Positions 28,609 through 37,872 of a stretch of 60,284 bases of DNA are shown one piece after another; position 1 is the stretch's first letter; each line of letters begins with the position of its first letter. Both the position numbers and the translations under genes were made by a program. A model generated the notes under the pieces. It made no database searches. It was not told the DNA's origin and saw only the letters and a list, made by a program, of their open reading frames with translations. This DNA comes from Nitrospira lenta (GTDB lineage: Bacteria; Nitrospirota; Nitrospiria; Nitrospirales; Nitrospiraceae): NCBI GenBank assembly GCA_945905765.1, contig CAMDPZ010000005.1, positions 1 to 60,284 on the forward strand, read 5' to 3'.

Positions 28609-29265
28609 ATGCGTGTGGTATTTCTGGGCGCACCAGGCGTCGGCAAGGGTACCCAGGCTGAGCGGATTGCGGCGCAGCATCGAGTGGCGAAGATTTCGAC
28701 CGGTGATCTTCTCCGCGAGGCGGTTCGTACGAAGACGCCGTTGGGGCTCGAAGCGAAGAGCTACATGGATCAGGGAAAGCTGGTTCCTGATGCCGTGGTG
28801 ATCGGGCTAGTGCGGGAGAAGTTAGCTGATCCCAGCTGCGCTGCGGGATTCGTTCTGGATGGATTTCCCAGGACCGTTCCGCAGGCGGAAGAGTTGGGGG
28901 AGGCGCTCGCGTCGAAAGCCATGGCCCTTGATCGGGTCGTGAATTTTCAGGTGTCACGGGAAGACGTGGTGCGGCGTTTGAGTGGGCGGAGGAGCTGCCC
29001 GAAATGCCAGGCGACGTTCCATGTGGACTTTGCCAAGCCCAAGGCCGACGGGATTTGCGATCGTTGCGGCGAATCGCTCGTGCAGCGCAGCGATGACCAG
29101 CGCGAGGCGATCGAGACGCGGTTGAAAGTATACGACGAGCAAACGGCCCCGCTAGTGCGGTATTATGACGAGCGGCAGTTGTTGTCGTCGCTGGACGCCT
29201 CTGGCGCCGTGGATGTGGTCTTTCAGCATCTCTCGCAGGTGTTGGCGCCGTACCAGTTGAGATGA
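28609..29265 (+). CDS. adk: Adenylate kinase, zinc-lid form
   Basis: The 218-residue enzyme interconverts ATP plus AMP and two ADP. The P-loop is GAPGVGKGTQ (residues 7-16), and the AMP-binding region includes STGDLLR and LDGFPRT. The lid holds four cysteines (130, 133, 150, 153), the pattern for structural zinc. It is 8 bases after secY and overlaps map by 4 bases. Confidence 0.98.
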   Translation: MRVVFLGAPGVGKGTQAERIAAQHRVAKISTGDLLREAVRTKTPLGLEAKSYMDQGKLVPDAVVIGLVREKLADPSCAAGFVLDGFPRTVPQAEELGEALASKAMALDRVVNFQVSREDVVRRLSGRRSCPKCQATFHVDFAKPKADGICDRCGESLVQRSDDQREAIETRLKVYDEQTAPLVRYYDERQLLSSLDASGAVDVVFQHLSQVLAPYQLR

Positions 29266-30011
29266 TCATTCTCAAGACGGTGGATGAGATTGCGGTGATG
29301 GCCCGGGCGTCACGGGTGGTTGCTGAGACGTTAGAAGTGTTGAAGAGCGCTGTCCAGCCCGGGATTACGACCGATGAGCTGGACCGGTTGGCGGAGCAAG
29401 AGATTCGGGCTCGTGGGGCGCGACCGGCCTTTAAGGGATATCGCAGTTATCCCAAGACCCTGTGCGCATCGGTGAATGAGCAGGTCGTGCACGGGATTCC
29501 CTCCAAGCGAGTGCTGAAGGAGGGGGATATTATCGGGCTCGATCTTGGCGCGATCGTAGAGGGGTTTTACGGAGACTCAGCGGTCACGGTGGTGGTGGGG
29601 CAGGGAAGCGAACGCAATGCCCACCTGGTTCGAGTGACCGAAGAGGCGATGTACCTCGGGATCAAGCAGGCGGTGGTGGGGCATCGGCTTTCAGACATTT
29701 CGCATGCGATTCAGCAGCATGTGGAGTCGGCTGGCTACTCGGTCGTGACAGAGTTCGTCGGTCACGGCATTGGTCGTCAGTTGCATGAAGAGCCGCAGGT
29801 GCCGAACTACGGGAAGCCTGGTCAGGGCCCTCGGCTGCAGGCAGGGATGGTCCTGGCGATCGAGCCGATGGTCAATGTGGGCAAGGCGGCCGTCAAAGTT
29901 CTGGAAGATCGGTGGACTGCTGTGACGGTCGACGGAAGTCTCTCGGCGCATTTTGAGCATACGATTGCGATTCAGCCGAGTGGGCCTCCGCGTATCTTGA
30001 GTCAGTTGTAA
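29262..30011 (+). CDS. map: Type I methionine aminopeptidase
   Basis: The 249-residue enzyme removes the initiator methionine from new proteins. The metal ligands are visible: Asp in GLDLGAI, Asp in YGDSAVTV, His in VGHGIGR, Glu in LAIEPM and Glu in FEHTIAI. The start codon overlaps the adk stop (ATGA). Confidence 0.98.
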   Translation: MIILKTVDEIAVMARASRVVAETLEVLKSAVQPGITTDELDRLAEQEIRARGARPAFKGYRSYPKTLCASVNEQVVHGIPSKRVLKEGDIIGLDLGAIVEGFYGDSAVTVVVGQGSERNAHLVRVTEEAMYLGIKQAVVGHRLSDISHAIQQHVESAGYSVVTEFVGHGIGRQLHEEPQVPNYGKPGQGPRLQAGMVLAIEPMVNVGKAAVKVLEDRWTAVTVDGSLSAHFEHTIAIQPSGPPRILSQL

Positions 30012-30047
30012 GTGTTGGTGGGGTTGGGGCAGAAAGGATAGAGGTAC

Positions 30048-30266
30048 GTGCCGAAAGAAGATGTAATTGAAATACAAGGCACGGTGAACGAAACGTTACC
30101 GAATGCAATGTTTCGGGTCTCGTTGGACAATGGCCATAAAATCCTTGCACACATTTCAGGAAAAATGCGCATGCATTTTATCCGTATTCTTCCTGGCGAT
30201 AAGGTGACCGTTGAGCTCTCTCCGTATGATTTGACTCGCGGGCGCATCACCTATCGGTTTAAGTAG
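30048..30266 (+). CDS. infA: Translation initiation factor IF-1
   Basis: The 72-residue S1/OB-fold protein matches IF-1 along its length, with [17 protein letters not shown] and [20 protein letters not shown]. It starts at GTG after GAGG. IF-1 blocks the A site during initiation. Confidence 0.98.
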   Translation: MPKEDVIEIQGTVNETLPNAMFRVSLDNGHKILAHISGKMRMHFIRILPGDKVTVELSPYDLTRGRITYRFK

Positions 30267-30281
30267 GAGCGCGAAACAGAT

Positions 30282-30395
30282 ATGAAAGTGAAATCATCCG
30301 TCAAGCCGATCTGTGCCAAATGTAAAGTGGTTCGCCGCAAGGGCGTGGTGCGAATTCTCTGTGAGAATCCACGTCACAAGCAGCGCCAAGGATAG
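30282..30395 (+). CDS. rpmJ: 50S ribosomal protein L36, zinc-binding form
   Basis: This 37-residue protein begins [17 protein letters not shown] and has the zinc ligands Cys11, Cys14, Cys27 and His32. It lies 15 bases after infA with GGAGCG upstream. L36 is the last protein of many spc operons. A 133-base gap without a visible gene separates it from rpsM. Confidence 0.96.
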   Translation: MKVKSSVKPICAKCKVVRRKGVVRILCENPRHKQRQG

Positions 30396-30528
30396 AAGGC
30401 GGCCGGGGGTTATGTGGCCTCCGTGCTCGCAGAACGCGCGCGATGAAACGGCGCTCGTTCGATGCGCGCAATTGAGGCTCGCCAAGCCACGGCCTGTGAG
30501 AACGTAGAGGGAGAGGGTAGGAGGAACT

Positions 30529-30909
30529 ATGGCTCGTATTTCTGGAGTGGACTTACCGAAGGACAAGCGGGCGGATATCGGCCTGACTTACGTCTATGGC
30601 ATTGGGCGCGCAGCCGCGCTCAAGATCCTGGGCAAGGCGGGGATCGATGGCGCCATTCGCGTCAAGGATTTAACCGAAGATCATATCGTCAAGATCAGAG
30701 AAATCATTCAGGAGAGCTATCAGGTCGAAGGCGATCTGAGAAAAACCTTCTCGATGAACATCAAGCGGCTGATTGATAGCGGCACCTACCGCGGTCTGCG
30801 CCATCGGAAAGGGTTGCCGGTTCGTGGCCAGCGGACCAAGACGAATGCGCGGACGAGAAAAGGCCGTCGTTCCGGGGTGGGCAGCAAACCGAAACCGCCT
30901 ACACGTTAA
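30529..30909 (+). CDS. rpsM: 30S ribosomal protein S13
   Basis: The 126-residue protein starts [20 protein letters not shown] with a helix-two-turn-helix ([12 protein letters not shown]) and ends with [16 protein letters not shown] and a basic tail that reaches tRNA. AGGAGG lies upstream. It heads the alpha-type part. Confidence 0.98.
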   Translation: MARISGVDLPKDKRADIGLTYVYGIGRAAALKILGKAGIDGAIRVKDLTEDHIVKIREIIQESYQVEGDLRKTFSMNIKRLIDSGTYRGLRHRKGLPVRGQRTKTNARTRKGRRSGVGSKPKPPTR

Positions 30910-30946
30910 ACGTAGTGCGTGACCGTTACTTGAGTAGGGAGCCTGT

Positions 30947-31330
30947 ATGAGCGTCAAAAAAGGGAAGAAAAAAGAGCGCCGGATCGTGCAAAGCGGGGTG
31001 GCCCATGTTCAGGCCTCCTTCAATAACACGATCGTCACCATCACCGACATGAGCGGCAACACGATCGTGTGGGCCAGCTCAGGGAACCAAGGGTTCAAGG
31101 GCTCGCGCAAGAGCACGCCCTTTGCGGCGCAGCGGGCGGGCGAAGCTGCCGCGCGCAAAGCGATGGAGAGCGGGATGCGTCAAGTGGATGTTTATGTGAA
31201 TGGGCCGGGGTCCGGTCGTGAGTCGGCGATTCGGTCTATCCAGGCCGCGGGCATGCGGATCAATATGATTCGCGATGTAACCCCGATTCCGCACAACGGA
31301 TGCCGTCCTCCTAAGCGGCGGCGCGTCTAG
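30947..31330 (+). CDS. rpsK: 30S ribosomal protein S11
   Basis: The 127-residue protein carries [19 protein letters not shown] and ends [12 protein letters not shown], both S11 hallmarks. S11 shapes the 30S platform near the E site. Confidence 0.98.
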   Translation: MSVKKGKKKERRIVQSGVAHVQASFNNTIVTITDMSGNTIVWASSGNQGFKGSRKSTPFAAQRAGEAAARKAMESGMRQVDVYVNGPGSGRESAIRSIQAAGMRINMIRDVTPIPHNGCRPPKRRRV

Positions 31331-31410
31331 GGGCGCACGTCGGAGCGTTGAATACACGAGAATTGTTGGGCGCACCCCTGTGGTGATGTCCGGTAACCGG
31401 AGGTAGAGCA

Positions 31411-32037
31411 GTGGCAAAGTATCGCGGTCCCGTCTGTCGGTTGTGTCGACGAGAGGGTGAAAAATTATTCCTGAAAGGCTCGCGCTGTATGACGGCGAAG
31501 TGCGCCATCGAGCGGCGAAGCTATCCTCCTGGACAGCACGGACAAAAGCGCCCGAGAAACTCAGAATACAGCACTCAGCTTAGAGAGAAGCAGAAGCTGC
31601 GCAGGATTTACGGTTTGATGGAGTGCCAGTTCCGCGGTCTGTTCGAGCGCGCGGAAAGCCAATCCGGCATCACCGGCGAAGTGCTCTTGCGCTTGCTGGA
31701 ATGCCGGTTGGACAATGTGGCCTATCGGTTAGGTTTTGGCGCCTCACGGAAAGAGGCCAGGCAGCTGGTGAGCCACGGGCATTTGACCATGAACGGCAGA
31801 AAGATTAATGTGCCGGGTGCGCAGGTCAAAGCCGGCGATATCATCAGCATTCGTGAACGGAGCCGCAATTTGATCTCGATCCAGGCGGCCCTAGAGGCGG
31901 TGGATGGACGAGGCATTCCTGAGTGGCTGGAGCTGGACAAGACGGCCTTCAAAGGCGTGGTCCGTGCGTTGCCGACGAAGGATCAGATTTCGTTGCCGGT
32001 CAATGAGCAGATGGTGGTGGAGTTGTATTCCAGGTAG
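31411..32037 (+). CDS. rpsD: 30S ribosomal protein S4, zinc-binding form
   Basis: The 208-residue protein has an N-terminal C-x2-C-x13-C-x4-C zinc site (Cys9, 12, 26, 31) and an S4 RNA-binding domain (RLDNVAYRLGFGASRKEARQ). S4 nucleates 30S assembly. GTG start after GGAGG. Confidence 0.98.
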   Translation: MAKYRGPVCRLCRREGEKLFLKGSRCMTAKCAIERRSYPPGQHGQKRPRNSEYSTQLREKQKLRRIYGLMECQFRGLFERAESQSGITGEVLLRLLECRLDNVAYRLGFGASRKEARQLVSHGHLTMNGRKINVPGAQVKAGDIISIRERSRNLISIQAALEAVDGRGIPEWLELDKTAFKGVVRALPTKDQISLPVNEQMVVELYSR

Positions 32038-32125
32038 TACGTGTGGATTTGGGCGCGGGGGCTGGTCTCTGTGGTGCGCGGGCGCCATGCAGCGACTGGC
32101 TACTCGATGAGATGAAGGGGGAGTC

Positions 32126-33127
32126 ATGATTAAAGCGATGAAAGACTTTCAGATCCCGATGCGGGTGGAAGTCGATAAGGATACCCAGACTCAAACGTTC
32201 GGCCGGTTTACGACGGAGGCCTATGAGCGTGGGTTCGGGACGACTGTCGGCAACGCCTTGCGACGTGTGTTGCTGTCGTCGCTGACCGGCGCGGCTGTGA
32301 CCACCGTGAAGATCGAAGGGGTGCTGCACGAGTTCTCCACGATTCCCGGTGTCACGGAGGATGTGACCTCTATCATTTTGAACGTTAAGGGATTGCGGCT
32401 CGCGGTCCATACCGATAAGCCCAAGACGCTCCGTCTGAAGAAGAAGGGCCCAGGCGAAGCCAAGGGGTCCGACATTATTCATGATGCAGACGTGACCATC
32501 CTGACGCCGAACCTCCATATCGCAACCTTGGACAAGGATTCCTTGTTCGATATGGAAATGACGGTCAAGCATGGGCGGGGCTATGTGCCCGCTGAGCGGA
32601 ATAAAGAAGAGGGGCTGCCCATCGGGGTCATCGCCATCGATTCGGTGTTCTCACCGATCAAGCGCGTGAATTTCCATGTGGAAAATGCCCGTGTCGGACG
32701 CATGACCGACTATGATAAGTTGACCTTGGAAATCTGGACGGATGGCACCATCTCTCCGCGGGATGCCCTGTCCACGGCCGCCGGCATTATGCGCGACCAT
32801 GTGGATATCTTCATCAACGCCGACGAGCGAGTCGAGGGACGCGCGGATCTGGGGAGCGATGAGGCGCAACGCGAGGTCAATAAGCATCTGTTCCGCAGTG
32901 TGAATGAGTTGGAGTTGTCGGTTCGCGCCGCAAATTGCTTGAAGAACGCGAACATCAAGACCATCGCCGACTTGGTCCAGAAGACCGAGGGCGAGATGTT
33001 GCGGACGAAGAATTTCGGCAAGAAGTCGCTGAACGAAATTAAAGAGATCCTGACGGAAATGGGCCTGGGGCTCGGCGTCAAGTTGGACGCGGTGCAATCC
33101 ACTAGCGGTAATCCGAAGAGCGAGTAA
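32126..33127 (+). CDS. rpoA: DNA-directed RNA polymerase subunit alpha
   Basis: The 333-residue protein has the N-terminal dimerisation domain (GFGTTVGNALRRVLLSSL) and, after a linker near residue 240, the C-terminal domain with ELSVRAANCLKNANIKTIAD and KNFGKKSLNEIKEIL. That domain contacts UP elements and activators. The ATG follows GGGGGAG. Confidence 0.98.
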   Translation: MIKAMKDFQIPMRVEVDKDTQTQTFGRFTTEAYERGFGTTVGNALRRVLLSSLTGAAVTTVKIEGVLHEFSTIPGVTEDVTSIILNVKGLRLAVHTDKPKTLRLKKKGPGEAKGSDIIHDADVTILTPNLHIATLDKDSLFDMEMTVKHGRGYVPAERNKEEGLPIGVIAIDSVFSPIKRVNFHVENARVGRMTDYDKLTLEIWTDGTISPRDALSTAAGIMRDHVDIFINADERVEGRADLGSDEAQREVNKHLFRSVNELELSVRAANCLKNANIKTIADLVQKTEGEMLRTKNFGKKSLNEIKEILTEMGLGLGVKLDAVQSTSGNPKSE

Positions 33128-33145
33128 CGAAACAAGAGGCTACCC

Positions 33146-33568
33146 GTGCGTCACAGAAAAAATGGCAGACAGCTTGGACGAAAGACGAAGCACCGATGGG
33201 CTCTATTCCGGAGTCTCGTGACGTCTCTGCTCGAGCATGAGCGGATCGAGACGACTGAGGCGAAGGCGAAGGAAATCCGTGGGTTCACGGATCGGATGAT
33301 CACGCTCGGTAAAGAAGGGTCCTTGCCGGCTCGGCGGCAGGCGCTTGCCTTTATCCGGAGCAAGGACGTCGTCTCGAAACTATTCAGCGATGTTGCGGCC
33401 CGGTTCAAAGACCGTACCGGCGGCTATACGAGGACCGTTAAGACGCGCCGCCGTATCGGCGATGCGGCGAAGATGGTCGCGATCGAACTCGTGACGCGCC
33501 CTGATGCGGTGCCGGCGCAGAAGTCAGTTTCTACGGAAGCAGTTCCTGCGAGTCCCACTGCCGACTAG
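33146..33568 (+). CDS. rplQ: 50S ribosomal protein L17
   Basis: The 140-residue protein starts [20 protein letters not shown] and has [20 protein letters not shown]. The last 20 residues are an extra Ala/Pro/Ser-rich tail. It is the final gene of the ribosomal super-operon and is followed by a hairpin at 33659-33689. Confidence 0.97.
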   Translation: MRHRKNGRQLGRKTKHRWALFRSLVTSLLEHERIETTEAKAKEIRGFTDRMITLGKEGSLPARRQALAFIRSKDVVSKLFSDVAARFKDRTGGYTRTVKTRRRIGDAAKMVAIELVTRPDAVPAQKSVSTEAVPASPTAD

Positions 33569-33658
33569 GTCTCCTGTCGAGGAGATCTAGTCGCGCGTGC
33601 GACGTCGTCCTCTCGTTTCGACGATTCCATACAAGTCTTTTCTTTCTCTTGATCGAGC

Positions 33659-33689
33659 AAACTCATCCCGGATGTTCCGGGATGAGTTT
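33659..33689 (+). terminator. Hairpin after the ribosomal super-operon
   Basis: Two perfect 13-base arms, AAACTCATCCCGG (33659-33671) and CCGGGATGAGTTT (33677-33689), enclose ATGTT. The following bases (ACTTGGTTTTG) are only moderately T-rich. Because the arms are symmetric it could act on either strand or protect mRNA ends. It sits between rplQ and lptC. Confidence 0.7.
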
Positions 33690-33716
33690 ACTTGGTTTTG
33701 AGCCCATGCTACTATC

Positions 33717-34334
33717 GTGCCAATCTCGTTTCTGCTACGTGGAAAAGGAATCACGCACATAGTGTGGCAACGCTTAGTCAGGCGCGGTTTGTTAGCGCTC
33801 AGTGTGGTGTTGGCCTGTTTTCTGGCGTATCTCCTCATGACTAATTCAACCGCCGTTCCTCCTCCGACTGCGACGGCGCCTGGCTCCATGGATAGCTCTG
33901 ATGCCACGATTTCACAGTTTACCTTTACGCAAGCAAAGGGTGACGTGGTGCAATGGCAGGTGGAGGCGGCGGAGGCTCGGCTCTTTGAACAAGATAAAAA
34001 AACGATGCTGAAGGTCGTGGCGGTTACGTTGTTCGGTCGTCAGGGGAAAGAATTGACGGTAACCGGCGATGACGGAGTCTTGAACACGGAGACCAAGGAC
34101 TTTGTGTTATCCAATAAATTGGAACCGCTTGTAGTGCATATCGAAAGCGGCTATGTGATTTACACAAACCATCTGGCTTGGACTGACAAGGCACGAGAGA
34201 TCCGCACAAAGGATCCGGTCCGTATCGTGGGGCATGGCTTAGTGGTGACGGGGCGCGGCTTGCTGGGCCATTTGGATACAGAGGAATTTGAAGTACTTGA
34301 GGATGTACATGTGGATTTGGCTCCTGCTTCTTAA
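33717..34334 (+). CDS. lptC: LPS export ABC transporter periplasmic protein LptC
   Basis: The 205-residue protein has one N-terminal membrane helix (about residues 24-41) and a beta-jellyroll with SQFTFTQAKGDVVQWQVEAAEA, TVTGDDGVLNTETKDFVL and ITNHLAW-like strands, as in LptC. It passes LPS from LptBFG to LptA. A GTG at 33717 is used; a second GTG further in would shorten the cytoplasmic tail. It overlaps lptA. Confidence 0.85.
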   Translation: MPISFLLRGKGITHIVWQRLVRRGLLALSVVLACFLAYLLMTNSTAVPPPTATAPGSMDSSDATISQFTFTQAKGDVVQWQVEAAEARLFEQDKKTMLKVVAVTLFGRQGKELTVTGDDGVLNTETKDFVLSNKLEPLVVHIESGYVIYTNHLAWTDKAREIRTKDPVRIVGHGLVVTGRGLLGHLDTEEFEVLEDVHVDLAPAS

Positions 34335-34896
34335 CTTGTGCCCGTTTGCTGTGGTCTCATTGAGCCAGTCGGCTGATATGCCGCCGTCCAAGGGCGGGGC
34401 TGCGCCAGCGCCAGCGGCGAGCACGACCATTACCTCCAAGAAAATGACCGTGAAAAATCAGGATAACCAGGCTGTCTTCGAAGGGGCGGTGGTGCTGATT
34501 CGTGGAGCGCTGATTGTCCATTCGGATCGGATGGTGGTCATGTTTGGCGGGCAAGATGCGCCTGCCAGCGTCGATAAGAATGGGCGTGGGGCTGCCACTG
34601 GCACCGCACCGTCGAAAGGGCCTGATGCCATGCCGGCGGTGTCGAACCGTTCGATCAATCAAATCGAGGCGACCGGGCGAGTGAAAATCAAGAAAGAATC
34701 CGGGAGCGCGACTTGCGAAAAGGCCATCTATTATCAGGATGGCGATAAGCTTGTGCTGACCGGCGACCCGGTGGCCTGGGATAAGGGCACGAGGGTCAGT
34801 GGCAGGCAAATCACGATGTTTCTCGCGGAGGACCGGAGCGTGGTGGAAGGAAACTCGCATGTGCGGCTCGAGTCTGAGGGGGAGGCGGCCAAGTGA
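34309..34896 (+). CDS. lptA: Periplasmic LPS-bridging protein LptA (OstA-like)
   Basis: The protein has a signal peptide (WIWLLLLNLCPFAVV) and a jellyroll domain beginning TITSKKMTVKNQDNQAVFEG, with a Gly/Pro/Ala-rich loop near residue 110. LptA links the inner and outer membrane parts of the LPS export machine. The ATG at 34309 has TTGAGG six bases upstream; ATG 34303 and TTG 34288 are alternative starts. The 3' end overlaps lptB by 4 bases. Confidence 0.84.
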   Translation: MWIWLLLLNLCPFAVVSLSQSADMPPSKGGAAPAPAASTTITSKKMTVKNQDNQAVFEGAVVLIRGALIVHSDRMVVMFGGQDAPASVDKNGRGAATGTAPSKGPDAMPAVSNRSINQIEATGRVKIKKESGSATCEKAIYYQDGDKLVLTGDPVAWDKGTRVSGRQITMFLAEDRSVVEGNSHVRLESEGEAAK

Positions 34897-35675
34897 GTGA
34901 GACGGTGCAGGGGACGATGGCGGCAACTGGCTCTCCGGTGAATACGGTCGGCGGTGCGGGTTTGCGTGCGACGGGGCTGGTGAAAAGTTTTCGTGCCCGC
35001 AAAGTCGTGAAGGGCGTCTCGATTGATGTCCGCGCCGGGGAAGTCGTGGGGCTGCTGGGCCCGAACGGGGCGGGGAAGACCACGATTTTCGATATGATTG
35101 TTGGTTTGTGCAAGCCAGACGAAGGACAGATCTCACTCGACGACGAGGCGATCACGGATCTGCCGATGTATCGGCGCGCCCGCAAGGGGATTGGCTATCT
35201 CCCGCAAGAATCCTCGGTGTTTCGACGGTTGTCGGTGGAAGACAATATTCTGGCAATTCTTGAAACGCTGGACTACTCTCGGACAGAGCGGCGTGAACGG
35301 GCCGATGCCCTGCTCAAAGAGCTGGATCTCAGCCACATCAAAACGAGCATGGCCTATGCGCTGTCAGGCGGCGAACGCCGGCGATTGGAAATTACCAGGG
35401 CGCTGGCAACCAAGCCGTCATTTATGTTGCTGGACGAGCCTTTCGCCGGGATCGACCCGATTGCCGTGGCGGACATTCAGCACATCATCATCCGTTTGAA
35501 GGAAAAGGGCATCGGCATTTTGATCACCGATCACAATGTTCAGGAAACGCTCTCGATCACGGATCGCGCGTATATCATCAACGAAGGATTGATTCTCGAG
35601 GCCGGATCTCCCGAATCGATCGTCAAGAGCGAACGGGCTCGGGCCATCTATCTGGGGGATCGCTTTAAGCTATGA
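34893..35675 (+). CDS. lptB: LPS export ABC transporter ATP-binding protein LptB
   Basis: The 260-residue ATPase has Walker A GPNGAGKT, the signature ALSGGERRRLEITRAL, Walker B MLLDEPFAGIDP and an H-loop in LITDHNVQET. LptB powers LptFG, which is not encoded here. An extra 25 residues precede the usual start, reflecting the GTG at 34893 that overlaps lptA. It is followed by rpoN, the common lptB-rpoN-hpf order of Gram-negative bacteria. Confidence 0.95.
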   Translation: MSETVQGTMAATGSPVNTVGGAGLRATGLVKSFRARKVVKGVSIDVRAGEVVGLLGPNGAGKTTIFDMIVGLCKPDEGQISLDDEAITDLPMYRRARKGIGYLPQESSVFRRLSVEDNILAILETLDYSRTERRERADALLKELDLSHIKTSMAYALSGGERRRLEITRALATKPSFMLLDEPFAGIDPIAVADIQHIIIRLKEKGIGILITDHNVQETLSITDRAYIINEGLILEAGSPESIVKSERARAIYLGDRFKL

Positions 35676-35694
35676 CGCGTGAAGGTATGTTCGT

Positions 35695-37206
35695 ATGAAG
35701 CTCAGGCTCGATCTCAGGCTGAGCCAAAAGCTCATCATGACCCCGCAATTGCAGCAGGCGATCAAGCTGTTGCAATTGTCGCGGCTCGAGCTCCAGCAGA
35801 GCTTGACCCAGCACTTGATGGAGAACCCGCTCCTGGAGGAGCTCCCGGCTGAGGCGGAGGATAGTGAATCCAGCAGCGTCGAGGAAAAGGCCGAGGAAGA
35901 GGCGGCGTCCGCGAGCAGCGACTCGGAAGAGGCGGGGGCGTCGACTCTGGAAGAGCGCGACACGCCGGATGAGGCTTCGGCCGCTGGCTGGGAAGAGTAT
36001 TTCGGGAGCGATCGCCGGATCGGCGGATCTGAGTCTTCCTCGTCCTCGCAGGACGAGTTTCCTTCCTACGAACAAACCATGGCGAAAGCGGCGTCGTTGG
36101 AGGACCATCTCCTTTGGCAGTTGTCGTTTTCCGGGTTATCGGAACGTGAAAAGGCGATCGGACGGTCGATTATCGGAAATCTCGACGATGACGGATATCT
36201 GCGCATGTCTCTTGCGGAGATGGTGAGCGGAACCGATTTTACGGAAGTCGAGGCGGAATCGGTCCTGAAAGATGTGCAGAGCTTCGATCCGACTGGCGTG
36301 GCGGCCCGCGACCTTGCGGAATGCCTGCTCTTGCAAATCGGGCATTTGGGAAAGAGCCCCATGGGGTCATTGGGGGCTCGGCCAGGCGCCTTGAAGGGGT
36401 CGATCGTTGAAGCCATCGTGCAGCATCACCTCAAGGATCTTGAGAAGAAACAGTATGCGAGGATCGCCAAAGCCTTAGACGTCACGGTGGAAGAGGTCTT
36501 TCAGGCCACGAAGGTCATCGAGGTGCTTGAGCCGAAGCCGGGCCGGCCATTTTCCAATACCCAGAACTATGTGATTGTGCCAGACGTGTTCGTCGTCAAA
36601 AACGAAGGCGAGTGGGTGGTGCTCCTGAACGATGACGGGCTCCCACGGATGCGGATCAGCCCCTACTATAAGCAATTGATGGGGGCGGGCGAGAGCGAGT
36701 CGGGGGAGACGAAGGCCTACCTGGATGAGAAGTTGCGCGCCGCCCAATGGGTCATTCGCAGCATCGAACAGCGGAATAAGACCATCGTGAAGGTGGTGTC
36801 GAGTATCGTGAAGTTTCAGGAGCAATTCTTCGAGAAGGGCGTGCAACACCTCAAGCCGCTGGTCCTCAAGCAGGTGGCTGAGGATATCGGGATGCACGAA
36901 TCGACCATCAGCCGCGTGACGGCAAACAAGTATATGTATTGTCCTCAGGGCATGCTGGAGCTGAAGTTCTTTTTCAATGCAGGCTTGCAGCGAGCGGATC
37001 AGCCCTCCGACATGATGTCGTCCGTGACGGTCCGGGAGATGATCCGGATTATGGTGGCGGAGGAGGATCCTGCCCATCCCCTGAAAGATGAAGAGATTGC
37101 GGCACGGTTACTCACGAAGCAGGTGGTGATTGCGCGGCGGACGGTGGCCAAGTACCGGGCGGAGGAGCATATCCCATCGGCCACCCAGCGAAAGCGATTT
37201 TTTTAA
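35695..37206 (+). CDS. rpoN: RNA polymerase sigma-54 factor
   Basis: The 503-residue protein has the Gln/Leu-rich region I (LRLSQKLIMTPQLQQAIKLL), an acidic region II (residues 45-105), the core-binding region, and at the C-terminus the RpoN box ARRTVAKYR just before the basic tail QRKRFF. Sigma-54 reads GG/GC promoters with AAA+ activators. It lies 19 bases after lptB. No such activator gene is in the window. Confidence 0.97.
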   Translation: MKLRLDLRLSQKLIMTPQLQQAIKLLQLSRLELQQSLTQHLMENPLLEELPAEAEDSESSSVEEKAEEEAASASSDSEEAGASTLEERDTPDEASAAGWEEYFGSDRRIGGSESSSSSQDEFPSYEQTMAKAASLEDHLLWQLSFSGLSEREKAIGRSIIGNLDDDGYLRMSLAEMVSGTDFTEVEAESVLKDVQSFDPTGVAARDLAECLLLQIGHLGKSPMGSLGARPGALKGSIVEAIVQHHLKDLEKKQYARIAKALDVTVEEVFQATKVIEVLEPKPGRPFSNTQNYVIVPDVFVVKNEGEWVVLLNDDGLPRMRISPYYKQLMGAGESESGETKAYLDEKLRAAQWVIRSIEQRNKTIVKVVSSIVKFQEQFFEKGVQHLKPLVLKQVAEDIGMHESTISRVTANKYMYCPQGMLELKFFFNAGLQRADQPSDMMSSVTVREMIRIMVAEEDPAHPLKDEEIAARLLTKQVVIARRTVAKYRAEEHIPSATQRKRFF

Positions 37207-37334
37207 GCCCGTTCCCTTCACCCCGCGCGTTCACGCCAGGGTTTGTCGTTTTCCCCTCTGTGATGGTTGTCAGATGCGATGCGCATCGTCGGGGGCGCGT
37301 CGCACGGCCGATGATTGTGAGCATGAAAGGATCA

Positions 37335-37859
37335 ATGCCGATGAAAATTACAGGACGACATCTCGTGGTGACGCCGGCCCTCAAGGCGCATGTCGAAAAA
37401 CGGTTTGAGCGGCTGGCGCGATATGACGTGAAGCTGAGCCATCTGGAAGTCATCTTGAGCGTGAGCAAGCTGCAACATGCGGCAGAGGTGGTCTGTGCGG
37501 TGCAGGGGCGCCGGATTCAGGCGAAAGCGACGACGCCGGAAATGTATGCGACGATCGATCAGCTGGTGACCAGGCTGGCCGCGCAGATCCGTAAGCACAA
37601 GGAGCGCCAGGCCGATCATAAGGCGTCGGTCAAGAAATTAGCGCGCAAGGCGGTGCGCCCCTCTGCGCCTCAGGAAGAGACAGAGCCGGAGCTGGAGGTC
37701 GTTCGTCCCGCGAGGGCGGTGTTGACGCTGGAGGAGGCGAAGCGCCGGCTGGATCCTCTGCCCGGTTCGCTGCTGGTCTTTACGCTGCGTTCATCGGGGA
37801 AATTGCAGATCCTGCAACGTGTCGGCCGCGATCGCATGGTGTTGATCGATCCGTCGTAA
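37335..37859 (+). CDS. hpf: Ribosome hibernation promoting factor, long form
   Basis: The product has an N-terminal S30AE domain (MKITGRHLVVTPALKAHVEK) and, after a charged linker, a C-terminal dimerisation domain beginning VVRPARAVLTLEEAKRRL. Long HPF joins two 70S ribosomes into 100S dimers in slow growth. The start lies at ATG 37335 or 37341, just after AAAGGA; the open frame extends upstream to 37260 without family similarity. Confidence 0.9.
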   Translation: MPMKITGRHLVVTPALKAHVEKRFERLARYDVKLSHLEVILSVSKLQHAAEVVCAVQGRRIQAKATTPEMYATIDQLVTRLAAQIRKHKERQADHKASVKKLARKAVRPSAPQEETEPELEVVRPARAVLTLEEAKRRLDPLPGSLLVFTLRSSGKLQILQRVGRDRMVLIDPS

Positions 37860-37872
37860 GGGGTAGGTTCGC

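Noticed and set aside
37278-37300. Palindromic GATGCGCATC-type sequence before hpf
   Set aside because: It is short, has no T-run and no second copy; it is likely chance in GC-rich sequence.
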